From positions 1 through 64,000 of the forward strand of contig CACZVN010000004.1 in assembly GCA_902784615.1 (NCBI GenBank): DNA of 64,000 nt, written 5' to 3'. Below the pieces are notes generated by a model. That model did not search any database and was not told where the DNA came from. It worked only from the letters and a program-made list of their open reading frames with translations. A program made the position numbers and the translations under genes. Position 1 is the first letter of the stretch. Each line of letters opens with the position of its first letter. This document shows, piece by piece, positions 1 through 7,595 of this stretch. This stretch comes from an uncultured Prevotellaceae bacterium. Its GTDB lineage: Bacteria; Bacteroidota; Bacteroidia; Bacteroidales; Bacteroidaceae.

Positions 1-142
1 GAAGGAGTTGAAGGGCACAGGCTGCTACTGCGTGAACTACAAGGAGAAGTGGGAAGACGGTGAGGAGCACTTCGAGGAGATGGAGATCGTCTGCCAGAAA
101 CTCGAGAACGGTCCCGTTGCTTTCGAGAATCCTTGGAAATAA
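1..142 (+). CDS. C-terminal end of an unidentified protein (partial)
   Basis: The reading frame starting at base 2 is open from the window edge to a TAA at 140-142 and gives 46 residues ending in ENPWK. The fragment is acidic, with a Cys-x-Cys pair (GCYCVNY) near its start. It is followed within 50 bases by a good terminator, which supports a real gene end. I do not recognise the family from this tail and assign no function. Confidence 0.6.
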   Translation, partial: KELKGTGCYCVNYKEKWEDGEEHFEEMEIVCQKLENGPVAFENPWK

Positions 143-186
143 TGACGTGAAACGTCAAATAAATAGATTCTTGAGAGTAAATAAAG

Positions 187-208
187 AGCCCCGCCAATTG
201 GCGGGGCT
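187..208. terminator. Bidirectional intrinsic terminator
   Basis: A 9-bp perfect stem (AGCCCCGCC / GGCGGGGCT) closes an AATT loop. It has T-rich sequence on its right and A-rich sequence on its left. It lies between two convergent genes (ends at 142 and 216) and can serve both. Confidence 0.85.
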
Positions 209-215
209 TTCTTGT

Positions 216-1877
216 TCATTTCTTGCTTCTGTAGAACTTCTCGAGGGTACGATAGGCGTTCTCCTTTTCGGGGGAGGCGACTTCCTTCGACTCAACATCG
301 ATCTTCATAACAGGGGCGGCATCGAGGTTGTCCTTGGTGATGGCCGTCCACTGGGGCAGGCCCTCGCCGTTAGGATTGCCCGTCTTGCAGAAGTTGGCAT
401 AGTAGGAGAGGAAGAGTTTTGAGATGGCGTAGTCCTCGTCCTGCCAGTCGTAGTATTCATTGGTGTCGAAAGTACCCATGGCGTACTCGATATCGGCAGA
501 ATGTACGGCTCCCGGAGCAATGGCGGGCTGCTGGGCTTCGGCTTTCTTCTCTTCAGCGGTCTTCTCGCGGACGCCACCAGCCAGGGCACCAACTTTGTCG
601 CCCATCTTTGCGGATACCTGGGGACGCGGGTGCATGTAGTGGTAGCGATAGACGGGCTGGCCAGAACTCTTCACATGATAGTCGCAGACCTTCCAGGTGG
701 GGAAGCCCGTGAAGAGATCGGAAGCGAGGTCGAGGCCCTTCTGGCTCAAGACATCCTCATCGGTCGTGATGCCGTAGGCCGTGAAGATCTCGTCGGTCAT
801 ATCACCGAACTGCGCCTTCAGGGCGTTTTTGAAGTTCTCAAGCGTGGGAGCCTGGCCCTGGAGAGCCTGTGAGGGATGTCCCTCTAATGAGTTCCAGCCT
901 GCGAGCAGTGGCACCTGGGCCTGCTGACCTTTCTCGAACACAGCATCGGCACTCTCTGACATGAAGTGACCGTCGAGCACCACGGTAGCCATACCTCTTG
1001 GCGGCAGGATCTTCTGGAGGGAGTCGGCATTCATCGCCATAGCGTCGGCGAGACTGGCGATGCCTGCCTGCTTCAGCAACTCAGCGCCAGCAGCATCGGC
1101 ATCGGCCTGTGTCGATGGCTCATACGGCAGCACCTCTGCACCAGAGGAGAGCAGCGCGCCAGCGATGAGGTTCTTGGAGAGGGGCGAGCACATCAGAAGT
1201 GATACGGAGAAGGAGCCAGCCGACTCGCCCACAATGTTGATGCGGGCAGGATCGCCACCAAAGGCTGCGATATTCTCCTTCACCCACTGGATGGCTGCCA
1301 CCTGATCGAGGAAACCATAGTTGCCGCTGCCCTTATAGTCGGAAGCCGCCGTGAGTTCGGGATGGGCAAAGAAGCCGAAGACGCCCTCACGATAGTTGGC
1401 CGTCACACCGATGACTCCCTCCTTGGCAATGGAGGAACCGTCGTAGCGGGGCTCACTGCCAGAGCCGGCCATCAATCCGCCACCATTGAAATAGATGAGT
1501 ACAGGCAGGGCGTCGGCTGTGGTCTTGGCTGTTGTCCAAATGTTGAGATAGAGACAATCCTCGCTGCGGCCAGAGCCACGGAAATTCATGTCGCCGAAGA
1601 CGTTGGGCTGCATGGGATCGTCGCCGAAGGCCTTGGCCTCGCGGACACCCTCCCAAGCCTGCAAAGGCTGCGGCGCCTTCCAACGGAGATCGCCTACAGG
1701 GGCCTGTGCGAAGGGAACGCCCAGGAATTTCTTGACGCCATCCTCCTCGAAACCTTCCAGGATGCCATACTTGGTTTGTACCTGAAGAGTAACTTCTGTT
1801 GACTTCTGAGTGCAGGCACTCAGGATAGCGAGACCAGCAATGGCCAGCATCGCAAATGTTCTGAATTTTTTAGTCAT
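216..1877 (-). CDS. Type B carboxylesterase/lipase family lipoprotein
   Basis: A 553-residue alpha/beta hydrolase of the carboxylesterase type B (PnbA/cholinesterase-like) family, expected to hydrolyse ester bonds of small or carbohydrate-linked substrates. A lipoprotein signal ends in LSAC with Cys22, so it is probably membrane-anchored. The N-terminal LGVPFAQAPVGDLRW stretch is typical of the family. The oxyanion region reads NGGG, where HGGG is usual. The nucleophile is Ser219 in GESAG. A late His in GAVHSADIEY (about 460) and an acidic residue around WNSLEGH fit the remaining triad. Length is normal for the family. It stands alone with its own promoter. The substrate cannot be told from sequence. 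Confidence 0.88.
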   Translation of the reverse strand: MTKKFRTFAMLAIAGLAILSACTQKSTEVTLQVQTKYGILEGFEEDGVKKFLGVPFAQAPVGDLRWKAPQPLQAWEGVREAKAFGDDPMQPNVFGDMNFRGSGRSEDCLYLNIWTTAKTTADALPVLIYFNGGGLMAGSGSEPRYDGSSIAKEGVIGVTANYREGVFGFFAHPELTAASDYKGSGNYGFLDQVAAIQWVKENIAAFGGDPARINIVGESAGSFSVSLLMCSPLSKNLIAGALLSSGAEVLPYEPSTQADADAAGAELLKQAGIASLADAMAMNADSLQKILPPRGMATVVLDGHFMSESADAVFEKGQQAQVPLLAGWNSLEGHPSQALQGQAPTLENFKNALKAQFGDMTDEIFTAYGITTDEDVLSQKGLDLASDLFTGFPTWKVCDYHVKSSGQPVYRYHYMHPRPQVSAKMGDKVGALAGGVREKTAEEKKAEAQQPAIAPGAVHSADIEYAMGTFDTNEYYDWQDEDYAISKLFLSYYANFCKTGNPNGEGLPQWTAITKDNLDAAPVMKIDVESKEVASPEKENAYRTLEKFYRSKK

Positions 1878-1914
1878 AATTCTATAGATTGTGGTAAGTT
1901 CTCAATAAACGCCA

Positions 1915-1922
1915 CAAAGATA
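1915..1922 (-). promoter_or_regulatory. -7 promoter element of the carboxylesterase gene
   Basis: On the minus strand this reads TATCTTTG, matching the Bacteroidetes sigma-ABfr -7 consensus TAnnTTTG. It is about 38 nt upstream of the ATG. Confidence 0.65.
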
Positions 1923-1987
1923 CAAATAAAATGTGAGAGCCCAAATATAATCCGCATTTTTTTCTTGGATAATCCACAAAAAAGGTG

Positions 1988-1995
1988 TAAATTTG
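1988..1995 (+). promoter_or_regulatory. -7 promoter element of the PD-(D/E)XK gene
   Basis: TAAATTTG matches TAnnTTTG and would start transcription about 20 nt before the ATG at 2022. Confidence 0.5.
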
Positions 1996-2021
1996 CCAGC
2001 TGAAAAAACGAGATAGTGAAG

Positions 2022-2846
2022 ATGTTAGAGAAGATGCTGAGGTTCACGGATGCCGGACTGTATGAACAGGACCAGTACATTGATTTCGAACCTGAGGAAC
2101 ATGTTTATACTTACAAAGGTCAGACTCAACTGCTGCCCGTCAGTTCGCTGATTGCCTATTTCTTCGAGCCTTTCGATGCAGAACGGGCGGCGCAGAGACA
2201 ATGGGAGCGCTATGGCGTCCCCATTGAGGAGTCGCTGACGAAATGGAAGCGGATAGGGTGTATGGCCTGTGAGGTAGGCACTTTCCTGCACGAGCAGACA
2301 GAGCACTATTTCCAGCAGGGTTTCTTCGACACAGACTATACGTTCTGTTTTCAAGATAAAGAGGAACTGATCAGCATTGAAAAGGAAAAACAGCACTTCC
2401 TCCATTTTGTAAAGGACTACCAGATTAAGCCTTATCGCCAGGAGTGGCCTGTGTATGACCTTGACCTGAACATTGCGGGTACCATCGACATGATCTGTAA
2501 GGAAGCCGACGGTACGTTTACGATTTACGACTGGAAGCGTAGTGGCAAGGTGGTGAATTACCAAGGGCAACCTGCCACGGAAGGTTTTAATGGGAAGATG
2601 AGCCTGAATGGCATCAACCTGCCTGACACCGCCTTTTATCACTATTGTCTGCAGCAGAATCTCTACCGTTATATGCTGGAAACACATTATGGCATCCGTG
2701 TGCGTGGCATGAACCTCGTGGTGCTCTGTCCTGACTATCCGACGTATTATGTGGCACAGGTACCTCGGATGGAAGAGGTCATAGAGCAGGTTATCGCCGT
2801 CTGTCATCAGAGGGATTTGGGGCACCAATTACTGTCTGCCAAGTGA
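2022..2846 (+). CDS. PD-(D/E)XK nuclease superfamily protein (RecB/Cas4-like fold)
   Basis: A 274-residue soluble protein. The key region is GTIDM (Asp156) followed 14 residues later by IYDWK (Asp170, Lys172), the D...(D/E)xK core of PD-(D/E)XK nucleases. Upstream are GTFLHEQTEH (His90, Glu91), matching the helix-1 histidine region of RecB/Cas4-type enzymes, and Glu141 before the core. I see no Cas4-type four-cysteine iron-sulfur cluster. There are no helicase or CRISPR genes nearby; it lies alone between a carboxylesterase and the btu operon. I chose ATG 2022; an in-frame GTG at 2016 is the alternative. Nuclease activity is inferred from the motif; the cellular role is unknown. Confidence 0.72.
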   Translation: MLEKMLRFTDAGLYEQDQYIDFEPEEHVYTYKGQTQLLPVSSLIAYFFEPFDAERAAQRQWERYGVPIEESLTKWKRIGCMACEVGTFLHEQTEHYFQQGFFDTDYTFCFQDKEELISIEKEKQHFLHFVKDYQIKPYRQEWPVYDLDLNIAGTIDMICKEADGTFTIYDWKRSGKVVNYQGQPATEGFNGKMSLNGINLPDTAFYHYCLQQNLYRYMLETHYGIRVRGMNLVVLCPDYPTYYVAQVPRMEEVIEQVIAVCHQRDLGHQLLSAK

Positions 2847-2886
2847 AATTATTGAAATTATTGCTTGCGTTTCAAAGAATTTGCAC

Positions 2887-2894
2887 TACCTTTG
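2887..2894 (+). promoter_or_regulatory. -7 promoter element of the btuB operon
   Basis: TACCTTTG matches TAnnTTTG; a TTG near 2861-2864 is a plausible -33 element. The transcript would start near 2900, giving a leader of only about 50 nt before btuB. Confidence 0.7.
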
Positions 2895-2908
2895 CAGATT
2901 GAAATTTC

Positions 2909-2934
2909 GCATGACGCCTCGAGGACGGCGGTGC
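2909..2934 (+). promoter_or_regulatory. Short hairpin in the btuB leader
   Basis: The 5' UTR of btuB can fold as CGCA-tga-CGCC / GGCG-gt-GCG around the loop TCGAGGAC. None of the conserved cobalamin riboswitch boxes is present. The hairpin ends about 15 nt before the start codon and could affect ribosome access, but that is speculation. Confidence 0.3.
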
Positions 2935-2947
2935 GAACCAATAGAAG

Positions 2948-4936
2948 ATGCTAGACAGGACTTGGGTTTTTCTTGTGATGCCCTGTCTGCTGTCGCTGAC
3001 AGCTAAGGGGCAAGTGATCCGTAACGATACCGTGACGGACAGGGTTCATCAGCTTCAGGAGGTAACGGTGACGGAGAGCCGTCGACAGCATGAGGTGACC
3101 AGTACTGCCCCCCTACATATCCTCGACCGTGAGGAGATGTTGACGTTGGGTGTGACGGACGTGGCCGATGCCCTGCATCGCATCCCTGGTGTAACCCTGC
3201 GCGACTACGGTGGGGCCGGTGGCATGAAGACGGTTTCGGTGCGTGGTTTTGGTGCGAAACATACGGGTGTCAGTTACGACGGTATCATGCTCAGCGACTG
3301 TCAGAGCGGGGAGATCGACCTCTCGCGCTATAGTCTGGACAATGTGGAGCAATTATCATTGGTCATCGGCGATAACGATGATATCTTCATCCCTGCCCGT
3401 AATGCCTCGGCTTCGGCTGTGCTTAACATCCAAACTATTGGCATGCCGACGGCAGATATGCATCCCCACCTGACGGCTCAGTTGAAGGCGGGATCCTTTG
3501 GTTATGTCAGTCCGTTCCTGCGCTATGAGCAGAACTTGTCAGAGCGATTCGCCTTCTCCGCCGTGGGAGAATACACGTATGCAGAAAATGACTACCCCTA
3601 CAAAATGCTCGATAAGACGGATTACCGAACCAATAGTCGGATGAGCACTGGCCACGGGGAACTGAATTTCGTGTGGAATGCCAATGCCTTCAACCGTCTG
3701 AGTGGTAAGGTCTATTATTACGATAACGCCCGTCAGTTGCCTGGTGTGGTACATTATTATACCAACATCTGTGAGGAGTCGCTGCACGACCAGAACTTCT
3801 TCGGACAGTTGCAATACCTGACACATAACCGCACAGGATGGTCGCTGAAGTGGAACGCCAAGTTCAACTGGAACGGCTCCATCTATGAAGATCCCCTGAT
3901 TCCCAATCGCAATTACGATGCGAGCTACTGGCAGCGCGAGGCCTACACCTCGGCGGCAGTACTCTACACGCCAAATGAGCAGTGGGTTTTTGACTATTCG
4001 GCCGACTACAGTTTCAACAACCTGAGCAGTTCCTCCCCCAGGACGGTTGGTACTCGTCCCTATCGTCATACGGTGCTTCAGTCGGCGACAGCCAAGTACC
4101 ATAACCAACGGCTGACAGTGCTGGGCCGTCTGCTCTATTCGCTCTATCTGAATGATGCCAAGGACGGTGCGAGTGCGCGGAATATGCGACGGCTGTCGCC
4201 ATCGCTTTCCCTGTCGTACAGGTTGTTACCAGATGATGATCTCTTCGTGCGTGCTTCCTATAAGAATATCTTCCGCTCGCCGACATTCAACGAGAGTTAC
4301 TATTTCCACTATGGTAGTACCGACTTGCTGCCTGAGAGCACAGACCAGTATAATATTGGCCTCACCTGGAAAGGACGGTTGTCTGCCGTCAGTTGTCAGT
4401 TGACTGCCGACGGTTACTACAACCACGTGAAGGATATGATCGTCGCCGTGCCCTACAATATGTTTATCTGGACCTGTATGAATGTGGGGAAGGTTCATGT
4501 CTTCGGGACCGATCTGACGGCAAACTGTCAATGGGCCATGAACGATCGTCAGAAGTTGGAACTGGCAGGTAACTACAGTTACCAACGGGCGGAGAACCGC
4601 ACAAACCCTACGTCGCCCTATTATAAGAACCAGATTGCCTATATACCAGAGCATTCAGGCTCTGTCGCCTTGGGGTGGGAGAACCCTTGGATCAGTCTCT
4701 CCCTGCATGGTTCGGGCGTCAGCAGTCGTTGGACGAATAACCAGCATACGGAGGGATCGATGATCGATGGCTACTGGGACATGGGACTCACGGCCTGGCA
4801 CGTTTTTTGTTGGGGACGACAGCAGGTGGAGGCCCGTTTCGATGTGAAGAATCTCTTCGATACACAATATGAGATCGTACATTTCTATCCCATGCCGGGA
4901 AGGAGTTGGCAAGTATCTGTTAAATATCAAATATAA
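2948..4936 (+). CDS. btuB: TonB-dependent outer-membrane receptor, BtuB-type (cobalamin/corrinoid)
   Basis: A 662-residue TonB-dependent receptor. It has a signal peptide (residues 1 to about 22), a TonB-box-like stretch (LQEVTVTES), a plug domain (about 40-155, with DALHRIPGVTLRDYGG and MKTVSVRGFGAKHTGVSYDG) and a beta-barrel ending in VSVKYQI. The length fits BtuB and small siderophore receptors. The next two genes are a surface propeller lipoprotein of the BtuG type and a BtuF-like binding protein, the usual Bacteroidetes B12-uptake set, so corrinoids are the likely substrate. This is inferred from context. The gene lacks the usual upstream cobalamin riboswitch. Heme or siderophore uptake is the main alternative. 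Confidence 0.82.
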   Translation: MLDRTWVFLVMPCLLSLTAKGQVIRNDTVTDRVHQLQEVTVTESRRQHEVTSTAPLHILDREEMLTLGVTDVADALHRIPGVTLRDYGGAGGMKTVSVRGFGAKHTGVSYDGIMLSDCQSGEIDLSRYSLDNVEQLSLVIGDNDDIFIPARNASASAVLNIQTIGMPTADMHPHLTAQLKAGSFGYVSPFLRYEQNLSERFAFSAVGEYTYAENDYPYKMLDKTDYRTNSRMSTGHGELNFVWNANAFNRLSGKVYYYDNARQLPGVVHYYTNICEESLHDQNFFGQLQYLTHNRTGWSLKWNAKFNWNGSIYEDPLIPNRNYDASYWQREAYTSAAVLYTPNEQWVFDYSADYSFNNLSSSSPRTVGTRPYRHTVLQSATAKYHNQRLTVLGRLLYSLYLNDAKDGASARNMRRLSPSLSLSYRLLPDDDLFVRASYKNIFRSPTFNESYYFHYGSTDLLPESTDQYNIGLTWKGRLSAVSCQLTADGYYNHVKDMIVAVPYNMFIWTCMNVGKVHVFGTDLTANCQWAMNDRQKLELAGNYSYQRAENRTNPTSPYYKNQIAYIPEHSGSVALGWENPWISLSLHGSGVSSRWTNNQHTEGSMIDGYWDMGLTAWHVFCWGRQQVEARFDVKNLFDTQYEIVHFYPMPGRSWQVSVKYQI

Positions 4937-4950
4937 ATTACAACAACAAA

Positions 4951-6135
4951 ATGAAAAAGTATCTTTTAAGTTTGATGATGCTGGCGATGGGCTCAGCCCT
5001 CGTGACATCATGTCTCAGTGATGATGACAACAAGAATGAGCCCCTGATCGTAACGAATACCTCGGGGGTGTATGTGATTAACAACGGTTCGTGGAACCAG
5101 AACAACGGCAGCCTGACCTATTTTGACTATGGGACGCTGCAGACGCGTCAGTTGCTGAATGGAGCCGGCGGTCTTGGTGATACGCCCAATGATGCCTATA
5201 CCAAGGGCGACACCATCTTTGTCGTAGGTTCTACAGACAATACGATTTTTGCAGTGAACAGGAAAGATTTCAGTATTATCAAGGCGATCAGTACCACGGA
5301 GACGATGGGAGCTGCTGAGGGTTATAACCCACGCCATATCACGGGCTATGGCAACAATATCTACTTCACGACCTATGGTGGTTATGTAGGTATCATCGAT
5401 GCGAAGACCCTTCAGGTGTCACAGATCAAATATCAGGTAGGTTCAGGTCCTGAAGGACTGGCCATGGGAGGAAATGCCACTGAGCCTATCCTCTATGTGG
5501 CTAATAGTGATTATGGCTATGGGAACGCTTCTATCTCCAAGATTAAATTGAGTAATGGAACCGTTGAGGAGATCAAGAATGAGAAAATCCAGAACCCTCA
5601 GGAGGTTATCCCTTATGGAGATGGTTTCTTCTTCCTGGACTGGGGACACTATACTGAAGACTATTCGCAGCAGTTGGACGCAGGTCTGTACTATTACAGT
5701 AATGGCAAGGTTGAAAAGGTGGTTGAAGACGCGACAGGTGTAGGCGTTGGTGTGCTGTATGTGGGAACTACCGCTGTGGGTTACAACCTCATTACCTTCA
5801 ATGCTCCTTATGGAAGTACTTCCCAGCCGACCTACAGCATGTTCAATACCTATACTGGTACAAAGACTACTCTGACCCTTAAAGGAGACCAGGGTTACGA
5901 GATCTTCAGTCCTGCAGCCATCGCCGTGGATCCCCTCAGAGGTTTTATCGTTATTGCCTCGCGTCAGAAAGATCCTGACTCTCCTGCCGAATATCCGTAT
6001 GCCAGCTATACATTACCCGGCTATGCGAATATGTACACCACTGGCGGAGACTATATTCAGAATTCGCACTTCGAGACGGGAATTGAGCCTCACATGATTG
6101 GCTTCCTGTATGGCGAAGAGACCTATACCTATTAA
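4951..6135 (+). CDS. btuG: BtuG-like surface beta-propeller lipoprotein (corrinoid capture)
   Basis: A 394-residue lipoprotein with lipobox VTSC (Cys21) followed by an acidic SDDDN stretch, a surface-export-type signal in Bacteroidetes. The rest is repeating beta-rich blades of the YncE/DUF5074 propeller type (for example GVYVINNGSWNQNNGSLTYFD, PEGLAMGG and ILYVANSDYG). In Bacteroides, BtuG sits on BtuB and captures B12 and cobinamide at the cell surface with extremely high affinity. Position directly after btuB (14 nt) and before a BtuF-like gene (ATG overlaps the stop) supports the same role here. Binding residues were not checked. Confidence 0.78.
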   Translation: MKKYLLSLMMLAMGSALVTSCLSDDDNKNEPLIVTNTSGVYVINNGSWNQNNGSLTYFDYGTLQTRQLLNGAGGLGDTPNDAYTKGDTIFVVGSTDNTIFAVNRKDFSIIKAISTTETMGAAEGYNPRHITGYGNNIYFTTYGGYVGIIDAKTLQVSQIKYQVGSGPEGLAMGGNATEPILYVANSDYGYGNASISKIKLSNGTVEEIKNEKIQNPQEVIPYGDGFFFLDWGHYTEDYSQQLDAGLYYYSNGKVEKVVEDATGVGVGVLYVGTTAVGYNLITFNAPYGSTSQPTYSMFNTYTGTKTTLTLKGDQGYEIFSPAAIAVDPLRGFIVIASRQKDPDSPAEYPYASYTLPGYANMYTTGGDYIQNSHFETGIEPHMIGFLYGEETYTY

Positions 6136-7268
6136 TGAAGCACCTGTTAGGACTTCTCACGGCATTGTTACTGCTCTCCTGTGGCGGTCAGACGGGCCGC
6201 CAGCAGGGGAGTGGTGACAGCCTTGCTTTCAAGTATGCCACACTGCCCTCGGTCGTTGAGTACGACGGCTATACGGTGGTGACGTTGGCCAACCCCTGGA
6301 AGGAAGGCAAGGCATTGCATACGTATGTTCTCGTGCCCCGCGATGCCCAGTTGCCTGTCCATCTGCCTAAGGGTACGGTGGTCCGTACGCCGCTCCAGCG
6401 GGCGGTGGTCTTTACGACTGTGCATAGCGCCCTGCTGATGACCCTCGGCTGCCAGGACAAGATAGCGGGTGTGGCTGATCTCAAGTACATCAAGATCCCC
6501 TGGATTCAGCAGCAGGTGGCACAGGGACGGATCGCTGACTGTGGCGATGGCATGAGTCCCGTCATCGAGAAGATCATCGACCTCCATCCTGACGCCATCC
6601 TCCTCTCCCCATTTGAGAACAGCGGGGGTTATGGCAAGTTGGAGGATATCGACATCCCGCTGGTAGAGTGTGCCGAGTATATGGAGGTGTCACCTCTGGC
6701 CCGTGCCGAGTGGATGCGCTTCTATGGACTGCTCTTCGGCTGTCAGGCGAAGGCCGACAGTCTCTTTGCCGTGGTCGATAAGAACTACCATGCCCTGAAG
6801 CGACAAGCCCAGAAGGCAGGCAAGGGCCGTTCGGTGGTCGTCGATAAGCAGGTGGGTTCCGTATGGTATGTCCCTGGTGGACGCAGCACCATCGGCCAGA
6901 TGATCAAGGATGCCGGCGGACAGTACCCTTGGGCCGACGATGAGCATAGCGGCTCACTCTCGCTGCCTTTCGAGACAGTATTGGAGAAGGCCAGCGATGC
7001 CGAGGTGTGGCTGTTCCGCTACGACAGCGACCAGGCGATGACGAGTGAGCAACTGCTGGCAGAGAAGGAGGGGTACAGTCAGTTCCGTGCTTTCCAGACG
7101 GGGGAATTGTACGGCTGTAATGTCTCGACCTCACTCTTCTACGAGGAGTCGCCTTTCCATCCCGACTGGCTACTCAATGATTTCATCCAGATTATCCATC
7201 CCGAGGTAAAAGGACAGGCACCCATTCGTTATTATAAGAAACTCTCCGCAAAACAAGTACCCCTTTAG
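6135..7268 (+). CDS. btuF: BtuF-like periplasmic corrinoid/iron-chelate binding lipoprotein
   Basis: A 377-residue ABC-transporter substrate-binding protein of the BtuF/FecB (helical-backbone) class. Lipobox LLSC has Cys16. Landmarks are RAVVFTTVHSALLMTLGCQDKIAGVAD, DCGDGMSPVIEKIIDLHPDAILLSPFE and the late GGQYPWADDEHSG, all typical of cobalamin and siderophore binding proteins in this phylum. It is the last gene of the btuB-btuG operon and overlaps the previous stop by one base. The BtuCD permease and ATPase that usually follow are absent; a structured intergenic repeat comes next instead. They may be encoded elsewhere. Confidence 0.8.
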   Translation: MKHLLGLLTALLLLSCGGQTGRQQGSGDSLAFKYATLPSVVEYDGYTVVTLANPWKEGKALHTYVLVPRDAQLPVHLPKGTVVRTPLQRAVVFTTVHSALLMTLGCQDKIAGVADLKYIKIPWIQQQVAQGRIADCGDGMSPVIEKIIDLHPDAILLSPFENSGGYGKLEDIDIPLVECAEYMEVSPLARAEWMRFYGLLFGCQAKADSLFAVVDKNYHALKRQAQKAGKGRSVVVDKQVGSVWYVPGGRSTIGQMIKDAGGQYPWADDEHSGSLSLPFETVLEKASDAEVWLFRYDSDQAMTSEQLLAEKEGYSQFRAFQTGELYGCNVSTSLFYEESPFHPDWLLNDFIQIIHPEVKGQAPIRYYKKLSAKQVPL

Positions 7269-7289
7269 GGAAATTTCGTGCCCCCGCAG

Positions 7290-7515
7290 AAAAATTTGGA
7301 GCCTCCAAATTTTCCTACGGAGCCTCCGCTTGGATGAATTCTCTCGAGAATTGAAACCTCTCTTACGCGCGCGCAGGCGAGTAGTTGTTTTACTCACTTT
7401 TTAACCCACACTTCCCGCACTTCTTACACCCAAGCGTTTCAGGTTTAGGTGTGGGAAGTGTAAGAAGTGTGGGTTGTTTTTGGCTTAAGACAACTACCAC
7501 GCACACACGCACGCG
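7290..7515 (+). repeat. Structured intergenic repeat, copy A
   Basis: This 225-nt element fills the gap between btuF and the next gene. It opens with small palindromes (AAATTTGGA/TCCAAATTT, CGGA/TCCG, AATTCTC/GAGAATT). A GCGCG-rich segment, TAGTTGTTTTACTCAC and a large hairpin follow. The hairpin arms are 7403-7430 and 7448-7475 (28 nt each: 23 Watson-Crick pairs, 3 wobbles, 2 C/A mismatches) around a 17-nt loop, and TTTTT follows. Copy B at 25518-25738 has the same left flank but different stem bases. It may end transcription after btuF. Confidence 0.8.
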
Positions 7516-7558
7516 AAAAATTTACTGCAAGAACAGGGAAAGATACAAATAATTTGCT

Positions 7559-7566
7559 TATCTTTG
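7559..7566 (+). promoter_or_regulatory. -7 promoter element of the phosphatase gene
   Basis: TATCTTTG matches the TAnnTTTG consensus, 29 nt before the ATG at 7596. Confidence 0.7.
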
Positions 7567-7595
7567 CATGCTAGAACCCCAAAACCAAATGAATA

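Noticed and set aside
2895-2947. Cobalamin riboswitch in the btuB leader
   Set aside because: The leader is about 50 nt and has none of the conserved aptamer boxes.
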